Shown in pieces: positions 8,890-16,045 of a DNA stretch of 52,481 nt. Both the position numbers and the translations under genes were made by a program. The DNA is taken from contig JAIXWR010000019.1 of the NCBI GenBank assembly GCA_027491155.1, forward strand, positions 1 to 52,481, given 5' to 3'. How positions within the stretch are numbered: the stretch's first letter is position 1; every line of letters begins with the position of its first letter. Origin of the DNA: Verrucomicrobiaceae bacterium (GTDB lineage: Bacteria; Verrucomicrobiota; Verrucomicrobiia; Verrucomicrobiales; Akkermansiaceae). The notes under the pieces are model-generated. The model was not told the DNA's origin, made no database searches, and saw only the letters and a program-made list of their open reading frames with translations.

Positions 8890-11841
8890 TCACTTCTTCC
8901 CCACCTGCGCCGGAGCCATGAGGTAGCCGATCAAATTGCGAACGTCTTCATCGCTCATCCCGCCGAGCAGCCCTTCCGGCATCATCGACTGGCCGAGCGC
9001 CTTGTTGGACTTCACGTCCTTTTTCGCGACCCGCGTTTCGACGCCGACCATGCGCAGGATCAACTCGCTGTCGTTCTCCGCGGCGAGCATGCCGATGACG
9101 GTGGTGCCGTCGTTCTTCTCGATCTGGTGCATCTCGTAGCCCTGGCCGACCAGCGCGCTCGGATCGAGGATGTTGTCCAGCCAGTGGTCGATGCTGCCGC
9201 GCTCGCCGCCGGTCAGTTCAGGCCCGATCTCGGAGCCTTCGCCGAAGAGCTTGTGGCACGCGGCACAAGTGCGGTCGTAGATCGCACGGCCCTTCGCGAG
9301 GTCCGCCTTGGCCAGCACCTGCGGCGTGAGCTTGCCACGCCACTCCGCGATCAAGGCCCGGCGTGCGGCCTGGTCGGCGGTCGCCTCGCCCCAGCGCTTC
9401 ACGATCTCCGCCTTGAGCTTCGCGTCCTTCACCTCGCGCAAGCGGGCCACGGCATCGGCCGGGACATCGGCTTGGATCAGCTTCATCGCCGCGAGCCACT
9501 CGAGCAGCCTGGCCGCCTTTCCCTCGCGCGCGGCGAGCCGGCAAAGCGCCGCTTTTTCCGCCACGGTGAAGCCGGCCACACGGTCGCCGGTCGCGCGGTG
9601 ATCGATCAAGGCCGGCCGCGCCATCAGCACCGGCAAGCGCAAGGCCGGATCGTCGGTCAGGACTGCCAGGCGGTTGTCGTCCCCTTTCCCCAGCGAAGGA
9701 GCAAGCAGCTTCAGCGCGCCCAGGCGCTCGGCCACCGCCAGCTTGCGGTCCTCGACCTGCGACCACAGCCGGGCGATCGCCTCACGGCTGCCGCTCCGCG
9801 ACGAGAGCGCGTCCGCTTTCTCCTTCACCTTCGCATCCCCGGACGCCCCGAGCTTGGCCAGCAACTCCAGTTGCGCCGGAGACAGCCGCTCGTCCGGCTT
9901 GGTGTCGAGCCGGACGAGCAAGGCGTCTAACAAGAGTGCCGTCTTGCCGCCCGCATCGCCCGCCGCCGCGATCAAGGCGTCCGGCGAACCCAACCGCCGC
10001 GCGGTCCATTTCATCAACCGCTCGTCCGGGGAACTCAGCGCGATCGAGATCGCACGCTTCTCATCGCGCGGCACCAGCGCTTCAAAGCCGAACCAGAACA
10101 TCCGCGTCAGGTTGGGATCGGCGGCGATCATCTTGGGCGCGATCTTTTCCGCCACGTCCATCGCGAGATCCGGCGGCAGCTTCTGCAGCGAGGAGCAGAG
10201 CGAAAGCAGCACCACCGGCGAACTCTCCTTCGCGGCAAAATCCAGCCACGATCCCCGGCCTTCGCCTTTCTCACCCGCCGTCGCGAGTCGCACCGCCCAC
10301 GACCGCACCGACTCGTCCTCGTCTTCCGCTGGAACGTATCGCCGATCCAGCACACCGCACGCTTCAAGGCACCACAGGGCCCGCAAGCGCCGGGTCGGAT
10401 CGGCATGGCTCTTCACCGTTTCATTGAGAAAGCCGATCGCCGCCTCATCGAGCTTCTTGCCCTGCGCGGCACGCTCCTGCAGCACCCGCCGCGCGGTCCG
10501 CAACTGCCACTCGTCACGGCCGGCTTGCAGCTTCGCGAGTTCGAGATCACTCGCTTTGGTGAGATCGCCCTTCCACGGCTTCACCGCGCCGTGACGCAGC
10601 CGGTAAACCCGGCCATTGCCGCGGTCCCAGCGCTCGGCATCGGTCCGATGGCAGCTCGTCTTGTCCTGCCAGTCGGTGAAGAACAGCGCGCCGCCGGGCC
10701 CCGACTCCAGCGCGACGCCGAGAAACCACTCGTCCATCGACAGCATCAGGTCGGGCGCGTGCTTGCCGGTCCAGCCGGAGCCCTTGCGCACCAGGATGTC
10801 GCGGTTCATGCGGTGGCCGTGGATGTTGAAGAACAGCGCGCTGCCCCGCATCTCCGCCGGAAATTCGTCGCTCAGGCAGATCGTGAAGCCGCAGTGCGCG
10901 TGCCCGCCGCCGGCATCCGACACGCCTTTCGAGATCGCATTCTCATGCCCCCAGTGCGCGTGCTCGCCGATGTTGCCGACCCAGTGCCGGTGGTCGGCGA
11001 TGGTCTCGATCGGATCGTAGATGTGCGGGTTGAAATGCGAGCCCGCCTGCCGCTGGTAGTAGCCGCCGGGAATGATGTGCCACAGGTGCGGGATCACGCA
11101 GGCCTCGACGAAGGCCTCGCCGTGGTCGTTGAAATCGAGGCCCCAGGGGTTCGAGGTGCCGTGCGCGAAAACCTCGAATTTCTCCGTCACCGGATGGAAG
11201 CGCCATACGCCGGCATTGATGGGCACGCGCTGCGGGTCGGGCGTGCCCGGCTTGCCGACCCGCGAATGGGTGAACACGCCGTGGCAGCCGTAAAGCCAGC
11301 CGTCGGGGCCCCAGATGAAGGAGTTCAGCGTCTCGTGCGTGTCCTGATAGCCCCAGCCGTCTAACAGGACCTTCGGCGCGCCGTCCGCACGGTCGTCGCC
11401 ATCGGCATCGGCCAGGAACATGAAATAGGGCGCCGCGCCGACATAGAGACCGCCGAAGCCGGTCTCGATCCCGCTGACGAGGTTCAGCCCTTCGGCGAAA
11501 ATCTTCCGCGTCTCGAAGCTGCCGTCGCCGTCCGCGTCCTCCAGGATCACGATGCGGTCCTTCCCCTTCCCTTCCGGCGCGCGGGTCGGGTAGGTCATCC
11601 CTTCCGCCACCCAGATCCGGCCGCGGGCGTCGATGCACATCGCGATCGGCTGCACGATGTCCGGCTCCGCGGCCAGCAGGTCGACCGCGAATCCGGCCGG
11701 GACTTTCATCCGTGCCACCGCATCCTTGGCCGGTCCTCCCGCGGCCATCCGTTCCTCGGAATAGGCGGCGCCCCCGAGCAACAAGCCGCCCGCGAGGGGC
11801 GCGACGAGAAAAAGGGACCGGATCGGGGAAAGCGGATTCAT
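8890..11841 (-). CDS. PVC-type haem-binding membrane-bound dehydrogenase-like protein
   Basis: This 983-residue protein starts at 11841 with a signal peptide (MNPLSPIRSLFLVAPLAGG). The N-terminal part (about 30-420) has the beta-propeller signatures of the Pirellula/Verrucomicrobium dehydrogenase domain, such as CIDARGRIWVAEGMTYPTR and ILEDADGDGSFE. A long helical HEAT-like middle follows, and then a C-terminal cytochrome domain with CAACH and the distal GPELTGGERGSIDHWL. This is the PVC haem-binding architecture thought to oxidise sugars and pass electrons to the attached haem. The reading frame extends 45 codons further to 11976, but that part has no signal peptide and overlaps the divergent promoter region. 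Two unusual TTA codons lie in TGTTAGA heptamers near 9929 and 11363. Confidence 0.88.
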   Translation of the reverse strand: MNPLSPIRSLFLVAPLAGGLLLGGAAYSEERMAAGGPAKDAVARMKVPAGFAVDLLAAEPDIVQPIAMCIDARGRIWVAEGMTYPTRAPEGKGKDRIVILEDADGDGSFETRKIFAEGLNLVSGIETGFGGLYVGAAPYFMFLADADGDDRADGAPKVLLDGWGYQDTHETLNSFIWGPDGWLYGCHGVFTHSRVGKPGTPDPQRVPINAGVWRFHPVTEKFEVFAHGTSNPWGLDFNDHGEAFVEACVIPHLWHIIPGGYYQRQAGSHFNPHIYDPIETIADHRHWVGNIGEHAHWGHENAISKGVSDAGGGHAHCGFTICLSDEFPAEMRGSALFFNIHGHRMNRDILVRKGSGWTGKHAPDLMLSMDEWFLGVALESGPGGALFFTDWQDKTSCHRTDAERWDRGNGRVYRLRHGAVKPWKGDLTKASDLELAKLQAGRDEWQLRTARRVLQERAAQGKKLDEAAIGFLNETVKSHADPTRRLRALWCLEACGVLDRRYVPAEDEDESVRSWAVRLATAGEKGEGRGSWLDFAAKESSPVVLLSLCSSLQKLPPDLAMDVAEKIAPKMIAADPNLTRMFWFGFEALVPRDEKRAISIALSSPDERLMKWTARRLGSPDALIAAAGDAGGKTALLLDALLVRLDTKPDERLSPAQLELLAKLGASGDAKVKEKADALSSRSGSREAIARLWSQVEDRKLAVAERLGALKLLAPSLGKGDDNRLAVLTDDPALRLPVLMARPALIDHRATGDRVAGFTVAEKAALCRLAAREGKAARLLEWLAAMKLIQADVPADAVARLREVKDAKLKAEIVKRWGEATADQAARRALIAEWRGKLTPQVLAKADLAKGRAIYDRTCAACHKLFGEGSEIGPELTGGERGSIDHWLDNILDPSALVGQGYEMHQIEKNDGTTVIGMLAAENDSELILRMVGVETRVAKKDVKSNKALGQSMMPEGLLGGMSDEDVRNLIGYLMAPAQVGKK

Positions 11842-11889
11842 GGCGGGTCGGGCTTGAGAAAATCGTCGGATGCGGTGTCCAGCTTTACC

Positions 11890-11899
11890 CAAACGTTTG
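11890..11899. promoter_or_regulatory. CAAACGTTTG palindrome in divergent promoter region
   Basis: A perfect 10-bp palindrome with a central CG lies between the divergent starts at 11841 and 12011. LacI/PurR-family dimers bind palindromes with this kind of centre. It is 49 bp upstream of the haem-protein start, so it could be an operator controlling carbohydrate-linked expression. A single short site can arise by chance, so this is tentative. Confidence 0.3.
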
Positions 11900-12010
11900 C
11901 CCGGAGGCGAGATTTCCAACGAATCGCACGTAGCAGGAAGGGCCCTTCCGGAAGTGCGGCAATGCCGCGTTGCCAAGGAGGCCCGGATTCGTCAGAAAAC
12001 CCTCCGCGCG

Positions 12011-12451
12011 ATGCCCCTCACCTACCTCCCCGTCACCCCCGATCTGGAGTTCGACTGCTCGAACTACGATGCCGTGTCCCAGGTCATGATGGACGCGATC
12101 CAGTCCACCCTGGCCTTGAACAACAGCCTGCCGTGGACCGGCTATCTGGCTCAGACGGAGGGCCGGGACGTCGTCGGGATCTGCGCGTTCAAGGGTGCCC
12201 CGGACGGGAACCGCGAGGTGGAACTCGCGTGGTTCACGTTCCCCGGCTACGAGCGTCGCGGCCACGGAACCAGCATGGCAAAGCACCTCGTCGACCTGGC
12301 CACCCGGAGCGACCCGGGAGTCCGTCTCGTGGCCCTCACCGAACCGGAACACGGACCCTCCGCGAAAATCTGCGAGCGCGTCGGCTTCACCTGCGAAGGC
12401 GTGGTCGAGGTGCCCGATGAAGAAGGCCCGGTCTGGCGCTGGACGAGGTAG
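12011..12451 (+). CDS. GNAT family N-acetyltransferase
   Basis: The 146-residue protein is a single GNAT domain. ELAWFTFPGYERRGHGTSMAK contains the acetyl-CoA pyrophosphate loop (RRGHGT) on motif A, and ALTEPEHGPSAKICERVGF is motif B with the usual late Phe. It would move an acetyl group from acetyl-CoA to an amine in the cytoplasm; the acceptor is not predictable. I chose the ATG at 12011 because the domain begins there. An upstream in-frame start at 11870 adds residues with no domain character and runs into the divergent promoter. The TAG stop at 12449-12451 is the outer end of the inverted-repeat element that follows. Confidence 0.82.
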   Translation: MPLTYLPVTPDLEFDCSNYDAVSQVMMDAIQSTLALNNSLPWTGYLAQTEGRDVVGICAFKGAPDGNREVELAWFTFPGYERRGHGTSMAKHLVDLATRSDPGVRLVALTEPEHGPSAKICERVGFTCEGVVEVPDEEGPVWRWTR

Positions 12452-12618
12452 CGCGACTTTGCAAGTTGCGCGGTGGGCGGCCCGGTTCTCCGCAAATCTC
12501 TGAAACCTCGTCGCGTCATCCCCATGCGGAGCTTGCGCCCGGTCGGATCGGAAAGGCGAAATCCGTCTCTTCTCACCGCTCGAAGCGCTCCCGATCGCAA
12601 CGTGCAACGTTGCGCTAC
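12448..12618. repeat. MITE/REP-like element with 23-bp inverted ends
   Basis: Positions 12448-12470 and the reverse complement of 12596-12618 match at 20 of 23 bases, both beginning GTAGCGC and ending GTTGCG. The arms enclose about 125 bp with no coding signal. The outer GTAG of each arm gives the TAG stop codon of the gene running into it, the acetyltransferase from the left and the SDR from the right. The arms also contain shorter palindromes such as AACGTT. No transposase is present, so it would be a non-autonomous element or a large bidirectional terminator-like structure. Confidence 0.6.
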
Positions 12619-13397
12619 TTCTTCGGAACCGCTTTCACCGCGCCGACGGAAATGCCGCCGTCCACCAGCAGGGTCTGTCCGGTCATGTAGGCGCTGGCAT
12701 CGGAGGCGAGGAAAATCAGCGTCCCATCCAGATCCCCCGGCGCACCGGGACGCTTCAGCGGGATGCGGTCGGTGAGGTAATCGACCCAGGTCGGATCCTC
12801 GTACATCACCGCGTTCTGCGCGGTCTTGAACCAGCCGGGGGCGAGGCAGTTCACGGTGATCCCGTGCTTTCCCCAATCGTCGGCCAAACTCATCGTCAGC
12901 TGCTTCACCCCGCCACGGCTCGCCCCGTAGGGCGCGAGGCCCGCGTAACCATTCACGCAGGTGACCGAGCCGATGTTGATGATGCGTCCGTAACCGCGCT
13001 CCACCATCCGCCGGGCGACCGCCTGGGCGGTGAAAAAGACGCCGCGCAGATTGGTGTCGAGGATCAGGTTCCAATCGTCCCAGGTCACCTCCAGCGCCGG
13101 CTTGCGGACATTGCAGCCGGCGTTGTTCACCAGGATGTCGAGATGCCCCGCGGCCGACCACGCGGCTTCCGCGGCGGCCTCGATGCTCGCTTGATCGCGC
13201 ACCTCCAGCACCACCGGCCACGCCTTGCGGCCGACCGCTTCGATTTCTGAAATCGTCGCATCGAGCGACTCGCGCGTCCGGCTCGTCACGACGACATCCG
13301 CCCCGGCCTTGGCAAGAGCGAACGCGAAGCCTTTGCCGAGCCCCCGCGAGGCTCCGGTGACAAGGGCGGTTTTTCCACTGAGGTCGAAGGGGTTCAT
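12615..13397 (-). CDS. SDR family oxidoreductase (gluconate 5-dehydrogenase-like) with altered YxxxK
   Basis: The 260-residue protein is a classical short-chain dehydrogenase. TGASRGLG at residues 14-21 is the nucleotide loop, NNAG at 91-94 the structural motif, Ser144 the catalytic serine and Tyr157 the catalytic tyrosine. The usual YxxxK reads YGASR, so Arg161 replaces the nearly invariant Lys. Length and the LAPGWF segment resemble gluconate 5-dehydrogenase and 3-oxoacyl reductases. The Arg could still orient the nicotinamide ribose, or activity may be reduced. It follows the alcohol dehydrogenase gene by 163 bp on the same strand, which suggests a sugar or polyol oxidation group. The stop codon comes from the inverted-repeat element. 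Confidence 0.85.
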   Translation of the reverse strand: MNPFDLSGKTALVTGASRGLGKGFAFALAKAGADVVVTSRTRESLDATISEIEAVGRKAWPVVLEVRDQASIEAAAEAAWSAAGHLDILVNNAGCNVRKPALEVTWDDWNLILDTNLRGVFFTAQAVARRMVERGYGRIINIGSVTCVNGYAGLAPYGASRGGVKQLTMSLADDWGKHGITVNCLAPGWFKTAQNAVMYEDPTWVDYLTDRIPLKRPGAPGDLDGTLIFLASDASAYMTGQTLLVDGGISVGAVKAVPKK

Positions 13398-13560
13398 GAC
13401 ATGGAGTGCTGCGGCACGACGCAGCTTTGGCTGGGGTTGCGGCTCTTCACGATGGCAGGCCGCGGATTGCCATCCCGGCAGGTGAGTGGCCGACGGGAGA
13501 TGCCGACCGCCCCCGATGCCAAAGCGACGTCATGCCGTCGCATTCCAAAGGATACCGCCT

Positions 13561-14562
13561 TCATGATCCAGAGGTGATCAGCACCTTGAGCGCGCCGGTT
13601 GCCTTTGCTTTCACAAAAGCGCCGACCCCGTCTTCCAGCCCCACGCTCGCCGAAATCAGCGGCCTCACCCGGATCGCCCCGGAAGCGATCGCTTCCAAGG
13701 CCTCCGGATACTCCCCGGCAATCGCGCAGGTCCCCAGCACATCGAGCTCGCGGGTGACCACGGCCTGCAAGGGCAGCGGCACCGACGGCGAGAGATTGCC
13801 CACCAGCACCACGCGCCCGCCCTTCCGCACCGAGCGGATCGCGAGATCGACGGTCGGCGCGGCGCCGACGACTTCCATCGCCACATCCACTTCCGGGACC
13901 GGAGCGCTGCCGCTGACGATCGCCTCATCCGCCCCGAGTTCGCAGGCCAGCTTCAGCCGACCTTCATCGAGATCGACCGCGATGACCCGGGCCGCGCCCG
14001 CCCTTTTCAGAGCCTGGATGACCAGCAACCCGATCAAGCCCGCACCTACGACGAGCACCGTAGTTCCTCCGACCTCCCCTGCCCGCCTCACGGCATGCAA
14101 GGCGACGCCCACCGGCTCGGCGAAAGCGGCTTCTTCGAAGGAGAGCGCGTCCGGCAATCGATGCAGGATCCGCTGCGGGACGGTCACGTACTCCGCGAAC
14201 GCCCCGTCACGCCGGAACTCCGCGCAGGCCACCCCGACCACCTGCCGCGAGTCGCAGAGATTCACCCGTCCTTCGCGGCAATAGCCGCACTCGCCGCACC
14301 AGACGGTGGAGTCGAAGGTCACCCGGTCGCCCGGCTTCCACGCCGTGACGCCTTCGCCCGCGGCATCGATCACGCCGCTCGCCTCGTGCCCCATCACCAG
14401 CGGCGGAATCCGCCGGCCGCTGCTGCCGTCCATGCCGTGGAGGTCGCTGCCGCAGATGCCGCAGGCCTTCACCCGCAGCCGCACCTCGCCCGGACCGGGC
14501 GAAGGCAGCGGCAGATCGACCACGGCAAGCGTGGACGGGGCGACGAGTTGGAGCGCTCTCAT
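13561..14562 (-). CDS. Zinc-dependent medium-chain alcohol/polyol dehydrogenase
   Basis: The 333-residue protein is a zinc MDR dehydrogenase of the sorbitol/threonine dehydrogenase type. Cys37 (CGICGSD), His59 and Glu60 (GHEASG) form the catalytic zinc site. Cys89, Cys92, Cys95 and Cys103 bind the structural zinc. GAGLIG at 173-178 is the Rossmann loop, and Asp197 after strand two points to NAD rather than NADP. It oxidises a secondary alcohol of a sugar or polyol, substrate unknown. The start at 14562 overlaps the stop of the Dabb gene in ATGA, so the two are translationally coupled. A much longer reading frame to 15012 was rejected because it only reads through the neighbouring gene. Confidence 0.9.
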   Translation of the reverse strand: MRALQLVAPSTLAVVDLPLPSPGPGEVRLRVKACGICGSDLHGMDGSSGRRIPPLVMGHEASGVIDAAGEGVTAWKPGDRVTFDSTVWCGECGYCREGRVNLCDSRQVVGVACAEFRRDGAFAEYVTVPQRILHRLPDALSFEEAAFAEPVGVALHAVRRAGEVGGTTVLVVGAGLIGLLVIQALKRAGAARVIAVDLDEGRLKLACELGADEAIVSGSAPVPEVDVAMEVVGAAPTVDLAIRSVRKGGRVVLVGNLSPSVPLPLQAVVTRELDVLGTCAIAGEYPEALEAIASGAIRVRPLISASVGLEDGVGAFVKAKATGALKVLITSGS

Positions 14563-14870
14563 TGGCCGGCCTTTTCGAGGTCGCGCACTTCGACCCGCGC
14601 CCACCAGCTCTTGAAACTGTCGATGAACACGTGGTGATCCGGATCCTCCTGATAGGCGTCCTGCGCGGCGACCGATTCGAAGGTCATGGTCAGCGCGTAA
14701 TCCCACGACTGGTCCACGACCGGCCGCTCCATGACTTTCGCCGGCACCGCCCAGAACCCGCCGGTGAGACCCTTGAGCTTGAACAGGCTCGAAAGCCCTC
14801 CCTCGAAGGCCTTGCGGTCGGCCTCGTTCTTGTGCTCGTCCTTCAGCCAGAAATACACGTGGTGTTCCAT
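14559..14870 (-). CDS. Dabb (stress-responsive A/B barrel) family protein
   Basis: The 103-residue protein begins MEHHVYFWLKDEHK, which fits the conserved first strand of Dabb domains, and ends after YQEDPDHHVFIDSFKSWW, the typical His-containing helix. Dabb proteins are dimeric ferredoxin-like barrels; some are enzymes such as olivetolic acid cyclase, most have no known reaction. It is the first gene of a likely operon and overlaps the dehydrogenase start by 4 bp. In Verrucomicrobia and Planctomycetes such proteins often sit with sugar-oxidation genes. It is cytoplasmic, with no signal peptide. Confidence 0.85.
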   Translation of the reverse strand: MEHHVYFWLKDEHKNEADRKAFEGGLSSLFKLKGLTGGFWAVPAKVMERPVVDQSWDYALTMTFESVAAQDAYQEDPDHHVFIDSFKSWWARVEVRDLEKAGQ

Positions 14871-14945
14871 ACGCCGCCGGTCTAGCGCCCCCCCGCCCCG
14901 GCGGCAAGAGCGGCGGCTGTCTTCGCCCCGGAGCGAATTCCAACC

Positions 14946-14960
14946 ATTCCGTAACGGAAT
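14946..14960. promoter_or_regulatory. Palindrome ATTCCGT-A-ACGGAAT between divergent genes
   Basis: Seven-base arms around one central base form a perfect palindrome in the 145-bp gap between the Dabb operon (leftward) and the Asp-rich protein gene (rightward). A second small hairpin, CGCC-GAACT-GGCG, follows at 14961-14973. The placement suits a shared operator for divergent promoters. The regulator is unknown. Confidence 0.4.
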
Positions 14961-15015
14961 CGCCGAACTGGCGAATTGCGGGATTCAATCCAAGGTGCGA
15001 TAAGACATCCACATC

Positions 15016-15933
15016 ATGAAACCTTCCCGATCCCGACCGATCACCACCGCCGGCTCCATCGCCGCGATCTGCCTTTCTTCCATCGTGCTCGCAGGCGGCT
15101 CCTTGCAGCCCGACACCGATGGCGACGGCACCCCGAACATCTCGGACAGCGACATCGACAACGATGGCGTCCCCAACGGCCGCGACAAGAACGTCGACGG
15201 CGGCAAATGCAAGACCGGCCCGCTCGCCGGCAGCTACGTCGGCGACAAGTTCAACAACGGCGACAAGCGCGAGGAGGACATCGACGGCGACGGACTGGAA
15301 GACGACAACCCCTCGGAAAGCGACATCGACGGCGACGGTCTCGAGGACGACAGCCTCGACGAGGAAGACTGCGACGGCGACGGAAAGGATGACGATTCCA
15401 AGTCGGAGAAGGACATCGACGGCGACGGCTACAATGACGACGACGGCCTCGAGGACGACATCGACGGAGACGGTTCCAACGACGACAGCCTCGACGAGGA
15501 CGACATCGACGGAGACGGGATCGACGACAGCGACTTCAACGAGGACGACATCGACGGCGACGGGAAGCTCGACGACTCCAAGTCCGAGGACGACATCGAC
15601 GGAGACGGGATCGAGGACGACGATTCGAGCGAGGACGACATCGACGGCGACGGCCTGGACGACGACAGCTCGGAAGAAGACGACTGTGACGGCGATGGAC
15701 GTCTCGACGACGACGACGACGAGGACGACATCGATGGCGACGGACTGGATGACGACTCGCCGAAAGAAGACGACATCGACGGCGACGGCCAGGACGACGA
15801 CTACGACAACGACATCGACGGCGACGGCACCGACAACGAGGACGACGACGACGACGACGGCGACAGCAGCGACGATGACGAGGACGACGACGACGACGGG
15901 GACGGCACCGACGACGAAGACGATGACGACTAA
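15016..15933 (+). CDS. Exported, extremely acidic Asp-rich repeat protein (thrombospondin type 3-like)
   Basis: This 305-residue protein has a signal peptide (MKPSRSRPITTAGSIAAICLSSIVLAGG) and then almost nothing but acidic repeats. About eleven copies of DIDGDG and two of DCDGDG occur between residues 35 and 275, spaced about 12-21 residues apart and joined by linkers rich in Asp, Glu, Ser and Leu. The last 35 residues are nearly pure Asp/Glu/Gly. Each DxDxDG loop resembles the calcium loops of thrombospondin type 3, dockerin or EF-hand proteins. I infer a secreted or surface protein that binds many calcium ions. No anchor, lipobox or sorting motif is visible. A strong terminator follows at 15976. 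Not recognised as a named family. Confidence 0.75.
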   Translation: MKPSRSRPITTAGSIAAICLSSIVLAGGSLQPDTDGDGTPNISDSDIDNDGVPNGRDKNVDGGKCKTGPLAGSYVGDKFNNGDKREEDIDGDGLEDDNPSESDIDGDGLEDDSLDEEDCDGDGKDDDSKSEKDIDGDGYNDDDGLEDDIDGDGSNDDSLDEDDIDGDGIDDSDFNEDDIDGDGKLDDSKSEDDIDGDGIEDDDSSEDDIDGDGLDDDSSEEDDCDGDGRLDDDDDEDDIDGDGLDDDSPKEDDIDGDGQDDDYDNDIDGDGTDNEDDDDDDGDSSDDDEDDDDDGDGTDDEDDDD

Positions 15934-15975
15934 ACCGCGGTGTTGTCGCGGATCGTCCGAAACCGGATGAGTTTG

Positions 15976-16006
15976 AAGGGGCGCACCGGCGAGGTGCGCC
16001 CCTTTT
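15976..16006 (+). terminator. Rho-independent terminator (possibly bidirectional)
   Basis: AAGGGGCGCACC, a 5-base loop, and GGTGCGCCCCTTTT form a perfect GC-rich stem followed by T residues, 43 bp after the Asp-rich protein gene. The A residues before the stem make it usable in the opposite direction too, ending the ftsZ operon, whose last stop is at 16046-16048. Confidence 0.88.
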
Positions 16007-16045
16007 CAATGATCTGGGGCACGGGGATAGGTCCCCTTGGCTGGC

